Numbered from the stretch's first letter, positions 31,130 through 43,174 are shown. The stretch: 64,000 bases of DNA from Onthophagus taurus (GCF_036711975.1 NC_091972.1:33361001-33425000); one strand, 5' to 3'. Program-made: numbers and translations. Notes: a model not told the origin generated them from the sequence alone.

Positions 31130-31660
31130 AAATCCCCAGCACGTCGAAAGCATGCATATTAATAACAACTCGGAAAGAGGGTATCAGAGTCGAATTTATG
31201 AAATGAATCAGAGTTGGGTTCTGGAAGGGGGACAGCGCCGCTATCATGGCTGATAATAGCGCCTGGGCATTTTTATCCGGATCCGGAGGCGCTCCGGTTG
31301 GGCGGCGTCTCGTAGGACTCCGCCCCACCATTGCCCGAACGAAATTGCCAAGGGAAAAACTCGCATAAAACGGGAGCCAATTTGGGGAAAACGTCGATTC
31401 GAGCGGCCGTCTTTCCTTCGCTACCGCCGCCGCCATACCCCGGTTTTCCACCCTGGATTTTACCCGTTTTCCCGAGCTTTTCGCTCCCCCGTTATTTCCC
31501 CCATCGTGGCGTTGTAGAGTTTGCGTTGCCCGACGACGACTACGGTCACGAAACCCGAATAAAGATAAACGAGTCAGCGAGGGCTAATGCAATTACCGGA
31601 TTCTTTGTTTTTAACGAACGCCGAAAGAAGTAAATTGCGGGATTACAGCCTCGAAATTGG
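31130..31660. promoter_or_regulatory. GC-rich island, candidate conserved non-coding element
   Basis: Abruptly GC- and CpG-rich between AT-rich flanks. It includes GCATGCATATTAAT (31150-31163), a POU/homeobox-like motif, and GGATCCGGAGGCGCTCCGG-type short inverted stretches. Long frames exist on both strands (31086-31451 minus, 31331-31633 plus) but are low-complexity (Pro/Arg-rich) and motif-free, so I read them as consequences of GC content. Confidence 0.3.
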
Positions 31661-32590
31661 TGGTGGTTGTTTGTGAGCTGCCGGGTTGAGTTTCATTTTC
31701 ACCATTTTCTTCCTTTTTTTATTGTTTTTGATCCTCATTTTAACATTGTGTAAAGAGTTGTTACAAAAATTACTTTTTCAATTTTCTACAGTTAAATAAA
31801 TCTAGAAATAATATTTCTGTATCTTAATTAACTATTATAAATTTTGGTAGCGAGCTGATACTATAGCTGAGATTCTTATTAATTGATTGTGCTTCTTACA
31901 CTAAATATCACTCACGTGGCATGTCTGCTCTTAGTCTCTCCGCTCACTATAATATTAAGTCACTGATATCTGACCTCAATGAGGGGAGGAATTACTAAAT
32001 TACAAATGTAGCTTATATTTACGATATTTTGAAACGTGATTACTGAACACATCATAAGTACACAAGCTTTCAACATCCTTTAACTACACAATCGATCACC
32101 TGATCTAGTCGGAAGTCCTTCAACAACTTTGTTAAAGAACTTGAATCATCATACAGGTTTAGAAAGATTTACTCTGTAGTGAACGTGCTGATTTTAATGT
32201 TGACCATTTACTCTGGATGAGCATATTAGAATGGTCAATCACACTAGTAGTAACTTATTGGAGCTGAGTTTCGTTTCTGACAATCGTTTTATCTGGAAGG
32301 CAATAGAAGTCCGAGCATACCTTATATTCAGCAAGCATCGCAATTCATAAACAGAAACGAGGAATAAAGAACATATCAATTTGTTCCAATTTGTTAATTT
32401 AAAATTTTATATGAAAACAATAAAGGTACCCTTTAATAATAACGATACCACAGAAGACTAAGACTACGAACCAGCATCCTCAGAAATTTATGAAGATGAA
32501 CCAAGATGAAGCAGCATCATCTACTTTAGAAACTTATATGACTAGAAAACGATTAATGTCCATTATGTACCAATTATTACAAAAAAAGGT
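31661..32590. other. no gene seen
   Basis: AT-rich. No motif recognised. Confidence 0.35.
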
Positions 32591-32599
32591 GGTGACGTG

Positions 32600-32940
32600 T
32601 AATATTACAATTTTAATGTAAAAGAAAAGTTGGGTTCTTGTTTCCTCTGGCATGACGGTATTGTAAAGAGCTTGTATCATTTAAGCGAATGCCAAATGTG
32701 ACTGTAATTTTTTATTCTGATAATTATTGTACGAGACAAAATAAAAATAAATTTATTTTTACCCTATATTTGTTCTATATTCATAAAATTGAAACACTCA
32801 AGACTATAACTCAGAAGTTTCTAATAAAAGCCTTATATACACACCAGCTTTTTGGGCAAGTATTATTAGATTTGCAAGATGAAGTGGAATCCCTTATACT
32901 TACAGAAATATGTGTTAAAGCTTCTACTTGTTTATAAAGA
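32600..32940 (+). pseudogene. DUF7869-like (transposon-derived) protein remnant
   Basis: GSCFLWHDGIVKSLYHLSE is followed, in another frame from 32689, by MPNVTVIFYSDNYCTRQNKN and KFIFTLYLFYIHKIETLK. The S-D-N-x-x-x-Q-N-K-N-x-F block after a W-H-E-G block is the hallmark of a large family of arthropod uncharacterised proteins that carry a nuclease-like fold (DUF7869, name from memory). The rest of the protein is missing or unreadable. Confidence 0.45.
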
Positions 32941-33276
32941 AGCTGCTTCCATAGATTCAAAAAACATACGAAATTCACTTGATCTATGCAAAGAAAATGT
33001 CATCAGTATACTATTCCTTTTATTAAGGTTATTTTATGAATATATCCCGGTATGCGTGGTTCGTCACAAGAAGCAGGAAGCCCAAGATTACTACAATTGT
33101 GGTATATCTATTCTCTACTCCTGATTATTACTCATGCCCTCATTATAATTGTGGCAACGCCTGAGAAGGTACTGGTACAATATTTACAGTTTTGAATGGG
33201 AATAATTTTATGGTGCTCATCATGTTCCCTTTCAATTCCCTTTCGTCATATTTGTGTTCATTATCTGTTTATGGAT

Positions 33277-33300
33277 ATTAATAATAATAATAATTTGACT
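33277..33300 (-). repeat. short (ATT)n/(AAT)n tract
   Basis: A run of AAT units near the expected 3' end of the minus-strand LINE at 33400-35470. Simple-repeat tails are usual for several LINE clades. Confidence 0.4.
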
Positions 33301-33399
33301 GGATCCACGCATCAAAATGTACAATATTCTCGTCAAATAAAAGTTGTAAAAATAATGACAATAAAGAAAACAGGCATTCATTAGTTTGTCTTCATTGCT

Positions 33400-33620
33400 G
33401 TAAAATGTTCATCTATCGAGCTGAATTTCTTCTCTTAAAACTCTTCATATTCAATGTTTTAAAGTGGGGTGATAATTTATTGTATAACTTTATAGATATA
33501 TAGTTAAATTTTTGTGATTTTGTTACTCTATGATATGAAAGTTTGATGTCATCTCCTTGTCTGGTGCAGTAAAGGTGAGACTCTGTAATTGTGGTTAGTA
33601 GTAATCCCTGTTTTTATGTA
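33400..33620 (-). pseudogene. LINE reverse-transcriptase C-terminus (left part)
   Basis: On the minus strand: LLLTTITESHLYCTRQGDDI, then YHRVTKSQKFNYISIKLYNK with LSPHFKTLNMKSFKRRNSAR and a stop. The pattern H-R-x-x-K-x-x-x-x-x-x-x-x-x-K-L-Y-N-K-L-P is the end of CR1/jockey-type LINE ORF2. The upstream part of the same ORF lies beyond the inserted 421-bp element. Confidence 0.6.
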
Positions 33621-33622
33621 TA

Positions 33623-34043
33623 CAGCGTGTCCCGTATCTTCCGCATCAGAGCATTATACGGTTGTAGAATGCATTATTCTGAAGCGATCTTTCTAATAAA
33701 ATTTTTTCGAAATGTTTATAATAACAGCACGGGAACTGTTTAACGACGACCAATAACGGACAACTTTGATTCATCGAAAAAGTTTATTTCTCTTTCCATG
33801 ACGAATTTATTGGTGAGTACACGTGGGAAACGAGTTATCATCGGCGTAGCGGACCGGCCGAGGGTGGCACCGATTACCTGAGTCTGATTTGCGATCTGCT
33901 GATTGGACGAAAAACAGTTCCTTTAAACAGTTCCCGTGCGGTTATTATAAACATTTCGAAAAAATTTTATTAGAAAGATCGCTTCAGAATAATGTATCCT
34001 ACAACCGTATAATGCTCTGATGCGGAAGATACGGGACACGCTG
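33623..34043. mobile_element. 421-bp terminal-inverted-repeat element, TA duplication
   Basis: Arms start CAGCGTGTCCCGTATCTTCC and run about 120 bp inwards to GGGAACTGTTTAA with few mismatches. TA flanks both ends (33621-33622, 34044-34045). No ORF. A Tc1/mariner-type miniature element inserted in a LINE. Confidence 0.85.
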
Positions 34044-34045
34044 TA

Positions 34046-35470
34046 TAGTCTAGACACGTAAGTATATATGAAGATATAATGTCGGTATTTTTAGAGTTTT
34101 AAAATGACCTCTACAACTCTGATGTTGTTTTAGACCTACTAGCGTTCTTATCACTTTCTTTTGTTGTTTGAAAACTTCTTTTAGGTCACTGGTCACACAT
34201 GGGGTGCATGTTGCTATGCCATACGCTGTCATGCTGTGGAAATATGCGAAATACACATTTCGTGATTCAGCCGATGGTAAATTTTTTACTATTACTTTTA
34301 AACAATATATTGAAGTTGCTAATTTCTTTTTAAGCTGCGATATGTGTTCCGACCAACTCAAAGTTTCAGTAAACACTACGCCTAGGAATTTAGTCTTTTG
34401 ATTTGTAACATGATCATTGATTTTCGTATAAAACGTGAGTAACTTAGTTTTAGTTTTGTTTAGTTGTAATTCGTTCGAGTTGAACCACTTTTCTGCCTCA
34501 ACCATAGTTGTGCCAGTTTTTTCTGAAGTCTTTCAGTATTCTTTTCCACGTTTATGAAGGAAGTATCGTACGCATAAAGACAGAGTGAATCCAATGCTAC
34601 AAAATCCGGCAGATCGTTTATGTAGATCAAAAAAAGATCGTTTAGTCTGAAGTCTTGAGTCATGGATATTGTTGTGTTCAAGGCGTCTAACTGGTTTTTC
34701 ATGTTTTTTAATGCTTCTGTTTCCCATCTTTTACAATTCATTTTGCCTTTGTTATGATTCCAGGAAAAGCTGAATTATAGCAGTGTAGGTAGTTAGCGTG
34801 GAAATTTGTATAACTATTTTGCGCATCTGCATTTGCTATGTAAAACCAGTCACAATCTGTCAGCAAGATTTTGTATCTTTCAACATTTCTCATCGTAATG
34901 TTACGGCGTTTAATCGTTTTATGTTTTATTTTTCCAGGTACCAAGCCAAAGATCAGTATTTGAGCAAAATGATCTCCAAGTAGAATATTTACTGGTTCCA
35001 ACCTAAGAACTTATAAGAATTTGGAACATTGAAGTCACCCATAATAAATATTCTTTTATTTAATTGTGTATCTGTTATATAATATAACGTATCATACAAT
35101 CTATACATGAACTCCTCCTTATCCCCTATGGGAGAGTGGCAGACCACTATAATTATAGATTTTAATTTGGGTATGACTACAGAGCACAACTCAATACACT
35201 TTTCTTTATTAAACATCGAGAGATCCAATACTTCTGCGGAATGCTCTTTTTCTATCGCCAATATAGTATATATCAATATTATAATTTGGGATGTATAGTA
35301 CTTTTATTTCTTCTTCTGTCATCCAGTGTTCTGTTATGGCAATAATGTGAGCATCCCGGTTAGTATTCAATAAATGATGTAGTTGATTTACCTTGTTTGG
35401 CAGTCCCTGTATATTTAAGTTAACTACTTGTATAGTTTGTGTGTTGGTTATTCCAGTTGTCTTTTCTTTT
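34046..35470 (-). pseudogene. LINE ORF2 remnant: endonuclease and reverse transcriptase
   Basis: Read leftwards. The endonuclease begins near 35440 (VVNLNIQGLPNKVNQ, then AHIIAITEHWM) and includes IFIMGDFNVP (35064-35035). The end of the palm follows, FLIYINDLPDF with a decayed YADD (LYAYDTS) near 34600. Then come ELQLNKTKTKLLTFY, TKFLGVVFTETLSWSEHI and a C-terminal domain to 34050. The reverse-transcriptase fingers and motif A between about 34735 and 34720 are deleted. Multiple frameshifts. Confidence 0.7.
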
Positions 35471-35474
35471 GAAT

Positions 35475-36340
35475 TAGCAATAGCAATAATAATAGAGAAT
35501 GCAATAGTAATAGAGAATGTTTAAGAATTTTTAATATTTAAAATGTTATTTATCTTTTTTGACAGTTCATGCAATTTAATTCCAGCAGTTGATGAATCAA
35601 TCTTTCTATCAACCAAAAAAAAAAAAAGAAAATTTACTACAAAATAAACATATGTATTTAATTTGGAAACCAGATGGTGGCTGTACCAACAGTATCCTCA
35701 AACCATTCTGGTTTATAGAGGTTGAAGAGAACGTCATCTGCTTGTGTTATTATGAAAGTTGCAAATTAAATTTCTTGCCCACCTCTTAAAGTTAGACAGC
35801 TTAAAGTTGAAGCACGCCCGGCTCCCAGGATGTGTGGCTATTTTTTGCATTTGATGCCTTTCAAATTGTATTCAGCAATACAAAAGCATTTGATTTGGCT
35901 CCATCTACTCCTGACAGCTGAATTGTAATGCTTTGGCCTATTTCTGCAACTGAAAATTTTACGTTAAATATTTGTTTTTCAACCAAGTTTTTTGTTTTCC
36001 AACGATTGTCTAGCAAAATATTAAGCTTCTAGAATTCTTTGTCGAAGATGAGTGGATCATATCCGCAGAGAGAATTTCCTTTTTATTCTTACTTACAATG
36101 ACTTCTAGGTAATTATGTGTATTTGAAGTTCTAGATTCAAAGGCAGCAGAATGTGTAACATCCTGCAAATCTCTAGATGTGCGATTAATATACTTGTAGC
36201 CACTATGCTCTGAATCGGTAACAACATCTTTATATTGAGTTTCAGGATAACTAGCAAATTGCTCTTGTAGTAAATTGTTTCGAGTTCTTCTTCACTCGTT
36301 ATTTCTGACATTGTATTAAAAGCAGGCAGAAACGTTTTTC
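35475..36340 (-). other. unclassified region, possibly LINE 5' part
   Basis: Minus-strand frames such as KFSVAEIGQSITIQLSG and ADDVLFNLYKPEWF look protein-like and run in the same direction as the LINE just downstream. They could be its ORF1. I do not recognise the domain. Confidence 0.25.
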
Positions 36341-36473
36341 AACCTACTTTAGCTTTCTTGACTGTTGTACTTTGTTTCCAACCATGTAAATAATACCCTG
36401 ATTCAATATCTTGATTGACATTTTCCTATTTAGAATTTGGTTTATGTAACACAACTCTTCAATCACTTTATTT

Positions 36474-36524
36474 GTGAATTCACGGAGTTCCAAATTCGCT
36501 GCATTTGGAACTCCGTGAATTCAC
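36474..36524. repeat. perfect 22-bp inverted repeat, 7-nt loop
   Basis: The arms 36474-36495 (beginning GTGAATTCACGGAG) and 36503-36524 are exact reverse complements around TCGCTGC. No element boundary or target duplication was found nearby. Confidence 0.85.
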
Positions 36525-36779
36525 TCGCTCATGTAAAAACTGATAAACAATGATTTTAGTGCTCTAAGCTACACCAAATATATACAGGGACTCACAAAAT
36601 TTTGTTTGATATATCCTTAATATGTGTATATTTGCAATAGATGTATAAATTTATTTAAGATAAAATCAATTTTCCTTAATCTCACAATAATTATTTTCCA
36701 TCTTCGTTTATAACCAAACCATCTTAACTTTCAACTATAATAAATCTTATCCCCGAACATCCCCTTATCTCCATCCTTC

Positions 36780-37260
36780 CGCAATCATTTTTCACCGCCA
36801 AACGTGTTTCCTCTCTCTCTCTCTTCGCTTCGTCTCCGGATAAATTCCTGCTACTTCATCGACTATGATAATAAGGGCAGTTATCCGCCGGGTTTGGATA
36901 GCTAAAGAGAAAGAGATAGAGAGGGATGGAGACTTTTAAAGTAGCTCGGATTCAAAACGATGCGACGCAGGCTCGAACACGTAAGCCCCCGATACCGCGG
37001 GGTTGGTCGGTCGGGAAAGGGGGTTGCAAAACGGGGTGCTTTTATAGCGGGGACGAACGGGCGGGGTAAAAGGGGGTCGATCCGCCCACCGCCTCTGGCG
37101 TTTATATGCATGTAATCTAGTCCGTGAAATAAATAGCGGTAATAAATTGCGAGTACCGCTCTGTTACGAGAAGAGGAGATGCGAGGTTTTGTCTTTGTCT
37201 TCGTTTCGGTTCGAAACGGTTTTCGGGAACGCGTCTGCAAGTTGAGAGACTTTACAGGGA
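36780..37260. promoter_or_regulatory. GC-rich island, candidate conserved non-coding element
   Basis: Strong shift to GC and CpG richness, with TTTATAGCGGGG, GCGTTTATATGCATG and AATAAATAGCGG motifs reminiscent of homeodomain/POU sites. A minus-strand frame of 112 codons (36902-37240) is arginine-rich and motif-free, and I regard it as spurious. Confidence 0.3.
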
Positions 37261-37269
37261 ATATCTCGT

Positions 37270-40200
37270 TCTGTTCAGATATCTATAGGTGGTGGTATTT
37301 CTGACACGTGCTCCATTTCCTCAAAGTCGAGTGTCTTTTTGTGCTTTTTCAAAAATATCGATAAAATCAGAATGATTAAAAAATACACAAATGGGACAAG
37401 GTTGAAAATATGCCACGTGTCTTTATGCAAAATACAAATAATATTAACTGTATCTTTAAAAACTTTAAAAAAGTTACCTGTATCTAGTAGACTCCAGACG
37501 TTTCAAAAATTAAGAATGGATTTTTACTAAAAACTGTAAAGAGACGGCTCCGTTGGTGTTTATGAAAAATTTTACGGTTCAAATTAGAAATATGAAGTGA
37601 AAATTTGGGTTTATACCTGAATAACGTTCAACTTGTAAGAATAACGTTAGTTTCGTGACTAATAACATCAGAATGGTCTCGGATCAACTCAAATGACTAA
37701 AAGTTAATTTTGTTATTTATGACTTTTACTTTTAAGTATTACCGCTCCGGTTGTGACCATTCAATAAGTTAATTTTTGTTATTTATGACGTTATGCTTTA
37801 AGGAAATACCGCTGTAAAATATACTTACCAAGAATTTATATTTAATCTATTTAAATTAAACTACATCTTAAGCTTTATAATTCACTATCGATTTCCATTC
37901 AACGTTCATCTACATATAAATAGCCTTTCGTGTTTTAAATCGTTATTTTGACATTATACTGACCATAAACGCCTTTGACAAGTGTAATGGATTGCAGTGT
38001 ATGAGGAAACGAAAAGCTCTACGAAGGGAGTGGCGATAACCATTTTGTCAAAGCTTTCAACAAAGCTATTTATTTCGAATACTGCACCACCTGCTATATA
38101 GCAGCAAAAAAAATTATTCTTTTTAGGTTATTACAACTGAAATAAGGAAAAATAAATTGGAAAAAAGCTGTTGAAAAATGCGTGAGAATATATAAACATT
38201 TTCAATAACAAGGTGAAAGTGGAAACTTTTCTGTGATTTTATCAAAATCGAATAATTTGTTTTGTTTTATTTGATCGATCTATTTTGATTGGCAGTATTA
38301 TTAGCAGGATTATTGAAAATTAAGTATATGCTACTGCTAGAACTACAAAAAGAAGTTGAAGAGAAAGACCTACTCTCAAAGCTTGAATTTGCATTCAGGA
38401 AACGTAGAGGATACAAAAAGCTGCAAATCTTGCTAGCACATTGGAACTTGTCCAGAAGAAGAGAGTAGAGTGATGAGATGGTTTGCTGGCAAAGATGATC
38501 GACGCCATCCTGCAAGGAAACACAATAAGAATAAACTAAACGCGAGATTTACATCACAAAAAGTACAATCAGCCTTATAAAGTGCTGGACAATGTGAGAA
38601 TGTAAAAAAAAGCTTCTTGAGATTCAAAAACCTATCCCAACCCCCTCAAGCGTTATTTGCGATGAAGCTAAGTTGGATACCGGAACCCAAGATGTATTCA
38701 GGTCAATTTGGATATTCATTTACAATTAAAGAATAAGAGAGCTCTTATTCTCTCTCACACCTCAGTAACAAATTAACGATTTTTTTCAAAATTGTGTTAA
38801 AAGAGATTAGAATGGACAGACTAAATCCACGGAAACACTAGAAATAGACGGTGTACCAAGTAAAACATAGAAGATACTCCCCCAAATGACATGATTTCAA
38901 GTCATGAAGTTATTGGAATAATTAAATGGAAAGGATGTTTATAGGATAGGAAGTTTCGTGGCTAAATATGGTAAAACTGAAGCGTCACTTAATACACTGA
39001 ATGGGTAATATAAACGGAGTAAAATTGAAGAAAACTTTGCTGAATACTCCAAAGTATATAGATATAACGGGGAAAATGCATACCTTGATGTCAAAGGAGC
39101 GACGAACAAGTTACAATCTAAAATAGGGATAATGCATGTTTAAATCTTTGTTTAATCATTCCATTATAGTCACTACTGGTGCCCACACTCTTGATTTACT
39201 TGAAGTACGTCCCAAAACGTATAGAGTTTTGCCTGTTATCGACATACTTCTTATAATCGATGATATCAGTCATTATAGCTCCTATATTGAACAGTGCGAA
39301 GAGTCAACTTTAGAAACCAGTCCAAATTGGAAACCAAATTTTGACGATGATGCGTGGATAACAATTTGTCATTTGGAATCATGGCAAACAAATACATGAG
39401 GATTCATCATAGAGAAAAAAAGATAAGGATAAACACCTACCATTTCTCAAACTACAGAAATAGTTACCTGCAAGCTTCATTACACCACCGCCCACAAAAG
39501 AACATGTCTGTGATATGCACTGGGTTTCAGCTAGGAGATCAGGCGACAAGAAAAATGTAAATAATGAAGAACGACTTCTAAAGGATGTACTCCAGAGGAA
39601 TAATTAAACATCGAGAGACATTCCTGGTACTAACAACAAGATGACATCGAGATATGAAGCAGTAGGCAAACCACGGAGACTCTTACTCTATTAAATGGGA
39701 TATCCAGAACGCCGTCATAAAATTGATTGTGATAAGACAAAAGCAATTAGTTACTAGAATATATATCGTCATTCTTTCCACTGGCTTCGTCAAATTTGAT
39801 CTTGCAACATAACATCCGATACTTTAATTATGTTCAGATATTTTTGATTCAATACTGTAAGAAATAGTGAGTTTTTCGAAGTATCTACTTCAGATAGACT
39901 AGCTTATATGGCTTTGCCATGCTTCAAGGAATCCATTTCACGTGTTTGAAATTGAGATTAAAGCTTTTGTCTAACCCATTATTTAATAAGGTAATTTCCA
40001 TGTAGTCAAGCTCGATAAATCACAGAAAAGAAAAGTTTAATTATCGACTATGTCAAATTATACGTATTGTTGAAAATATATTTGGAATCGTTGAACAAAA
40101 ATGATTAATTCGATTGTGAGTAAGAATTTGCTGTGTGTATCTTCGTTAAGACCGAAACCTCTAAACTTAAAGGTATTAATATTTTGAATAATTTCCAACA

Positions 40201-41330
40201 ATTGACGAAGCTTGCTACACAATATTGTATAATGCTGCGCATCAACTTTCCGATCAGAGAGTACTACCATTTTTGTCACTCATATTCATACTATAATTAG
40301 AAGTACCTACTTTGAACTGGACTTCGAATTTTATTACGAGACATACAATTGCAAACTGTAGTCACTCTACAGTTCCAAATATTCAGTAATCTAATCTCTC
40401 ATCCTGCAAGAACAAGACGTTTTCCTTTTTCTTCTTCCTTTGGGTGATTGCTTTTGGTTCATTAATGATAGGTATGTGTAAGAATCCTTATGTTGTAACG
40501 GCTGACACAAATTACGCAAGGTGTAACAAAAATTATCAGAAACAACAATTATCACATCAACAATTTCCTGTCTAGCACCTCTGTTGTGGCGAATCAGTTT
40601 GCTGTCAGTTTTGAATTAACATGATTTTGTACACAGTGATACACAGTTTTGTACACTTTTGCTTCTATTACAATGGATTACACACCTTTAACTAAGCGCA
40701 GTTATTTATGTTGCATCCTGTATAACGTATATTAGTGCGATTTCCTGTAGAATCTGTTAATATTGTAAAGTTGAAGAAATTTGAAGAAGTTTGTAGATCA
40801 CTGAAACGATCGTCGTTAAAACATCCATCCACCATCGCTTGAAAATGTTGCAGAAATATTCTTCTTCTTGATCAAACTATGTTTGACATTAACTGATTTT
40901 TATTTTCCCATTTAGTCTTAACAGATGTTCTGAAACCTTTTTAGGTAGTTTTTAGGTAGTCCCAATTCTTATGCCAAAAAATTTAAATCGTGCTAACTCT
41001 GTCCCTTACAAATGGAGTCATCTTTAATTTCAAAGTAGGTATTCAGCGTTAGTATCATTTAGACCTTCACCATATCCGTATTCTTATACTTCGAAAAAGA
41101 GTAAGTCTTTGAAAATTGGCATTTGGGAATAAATTTATTGCCAATCTTTTTTTTTGTGTATATGATCTCTATGTAATATTGTGTTTTTCTGCTAATATAA
41201 CGCATTAATTTGTATTTACGGTTTTTGTAATGATAACAAATAGTGTGGTATAAAAATATCTGAAATGATCTACTATAATCGTTTTGGCGCATATCCACAT
41301 AAGAAGAATTATTCTTCTTCTAATCTATTA
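37270..41330. other. about 4 kb without a recognised gene
   Basis: AT-rich, with frames of 60-88 codons only. 38310-38720 and 39136-39560 (plus strand; MFKSLFNHSIIVTTGAHTLD, KLEFAFRKRRGYKKL) look mildly protein-like and could be very old transposon remnants. No motif supports a family. Confidence 0.3.
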
Positions 41331-41416
41331 TAACTAGTACCTAGTGCAGTGTTTCCCAAAATTGTCTGGACCACGACCCATCGTAAAAAATTTTCAATGT
41401 TCGGGACTCACCTAAC

Positions 41417-42399
41417 CAGTGTTGTTAAATACACGGGTATTTATTTTCAAGGGTAAATTTCCTGGATACATATATACCCGGGGGTATTTACCCAAGATGG
41501 GTATTTAGAGGTATTTATAAAATTTAATTTAAATTGAGTTGATGGCAGTTTTGCAAGCACTTCAAGAATGCAGAGTCGATTATCGATACACCAAACTTGT
41601 TTATAACATCTACAAGAATGCTACTATGACGGTAAAATTTCATAAAAGTACTGAAGACAGTAGAAGTAGTAAACTACTGATTGTGAGTAAAACAAAGCGA
41701 TACACTGTTGAACCCAAATTGTTCGCCACAGTCCTGGAGAATGCATTTAAACAACTGGATTGGACCCAAAAAGGCATAACATTAAATCATAATTTATGAT
41801 AAATATTGTTCTCAAGTCTAACATCAACATTGGGTATAATGAGATTGAGAGGGTTGACAGCTATGTCTATCTTGGCCATGGGGTTCGTGTATCCAGAAAT
41901 AATCAAACAAGCGAACTAAACAGAAGGATCACACTCGCATAGACAGCCTGCGGGAAACTTAGAGACATCTTCAACAGCGATATTTCTATATATTTGAAAA
42001 GAAAGGCTTTCAATCAATGCGTGTTTCCGCTTATGACATACGGCTCCGAAACATTAACATTAACGGTAGCCACTGCCAGGAGGCTCAAAGTAACGCAAAG
42101 ACCGAAATGAAGACCTATGAAGAAGAACTGGCGCCGAAGATGTGGTCAACATTGTGGCAAAGCTCTAAATTACGACAGATTCGTCTGATAATAATACGTC
42201 TTGGATCGTTGACAATTCCTCGTCTTCAATGTCCATATCATCATCTTCCTCTTCATTTTTTCGGAATCTGATATATTTTTACTTGTATTACTTTTATACG
42301 TACTGTTTGGGTATTTACCCTGGGCCGGGGTAAATACCTGAATAAATACCCATTTTATAAATACCTACCCGTGAGGTATTTGCCCAGCGCCCATCACTG
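41417..42399. mobile_element. inner hAT-type element with 8-bp target duplication
   Basis: Ends are CAGTGTTGTTAAATACACGG and its partner ...GCGCCCATCACTG. CACCTAAC is duplicated at 41409-41416 and 42400-42407. Sub-terminal regions are full of GGTATTTACCC-like repeats in both orientations. The interior carries an RTE-type LINE fragment rather than a transposase. Confidence 0.88.
41530..42180 (+). pseudogene. RTE/BovB-like reverse-transcriptase fragment
   Basis: Reads AVLQALQECRVDYRYTKLVY, NIYKNATMTVKFHKSTED, a loss of motif B and C, PKLFATVLENAFKQLDWTQK (41719-41776), then SYVYLGHGVRVSRNNQTSEL, NRRITLA, KRKAFNQCVFPLMTYGSETL and RRTGAEDVVNIVAKL. This is the order of RTE-clade proteins (thumb and C-terminal region). 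The catalytic YADD block is deleted. It sits wholly inside the inner hAT element. Confidence 0.7.
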
Positions 42400-42610
42400 C
42401 ACCTAACACAATAATCACATTTATATGGGATAAAGGTGGATTATAGGTGGGCTTACTGCAAAAACTGACCAACGTACCCTTGCCTAATATGAAAAAAAGA
42501 AGCAACGTTGTTTATTGCTACTACAGCATCTCCTCTAACTGTGCTAAGGTCTGTTCAATAAAAAAAAGACATCCAGATTAATGAAATTTTTATTTACTAA
42601 CTATAAGATG

Positions 42611-42994
42611 TTATAATTCAGTGAGGATTATGTATTTATTGATTTTAGTTACTTTTATTCGCAATAAATTTATCACCTCCAATTTATTTCGGCACTTAGT
42701 TTTAATGTGAACCATGGCTAAAAATCCTACTTCACATAAATAGGAGGTAGTGAAAAGAAGGAGGCATTTCATGACTTCATCAAATAAGCAAGGATGGGTA
42801 TCAGCAAGTGAAAGGCAAAATTTCGTTAATTGCTTACGATTAAAGGTGAACTTTAGCGATGTGTCTTCTGATAAGTCAATAAGTTCTTCACTTGCTTTTA
42901 GTGACAATCCAGTTGGCAAGTTGTCTTGAAACGGATTACAAATCCAGCTCATTGTAGTTTTAGTCTTTTTAGTGTAGATTGTGAGTGATTTCAA
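42611..42994 (-). pseudogene. hAT transposase C-terminal dimerisation region
   Basis: The minus-strand frame reads WICNPFQDNLP, EELIDLSEDTSLKFTF, LLLFTTSYLCEVGFLAMVHI and KTKCRNKLEVINLLRIKVTK. This is the conserved tail of Charlie/ZBED5-like hAT transposases (W-I-x-x-P-F, then P-F-x-T-T-Y-L-C-E-x-G-F-S-x-L-x-x-I-K-T-K-x-R-N-x-L). The catalytic N-terminal parts are missing. Confidence 0.75.
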
Positions 42995-43174
42995 TAGAGG
43001 GTATTCCCCGGCTGTTTTTTATTACCAACCAATTTTTTTGTTATAACTAGTATTTATTAGAAGGTTGGTAGTAAAATTAGTTCTTAACAGTTTCATGGCC
43101 CAGCTAATATCCGATCGCGACCCACCACTGGGTCGCGACTCACACTTTGGGAATCAGTGACCTAGTGTATAGAG

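Larger units (their letters stand above)
41347..43159 (-). mobile_element. hAT element (Charlie-like) with 8-bp target duplication
   Basis: It starts CAGTGTTTCCCAAAATTG and ends CTTTGGGAATCAGTG. The 8-bp duplication ACCTAGTG lies at 41339-41346 and 43160-43167. It holds a transposase C-terminus on the minus strand and is itself interrupted by a second hAT element at 41417-42399. Confidence 0.88.

Noticed and set aside
31086..31633. 121- and 100-codon frames on opposite strands
   Set aside because: Low-complexity Pro/Arg/Ser-rich translations of a GC-rich island, overlapping each other, with no motif.
36902..37240. 112-codon minus-strand frame
   Set aside because: Arginine-rich translation of a CpG-rich island with no conserved motif.
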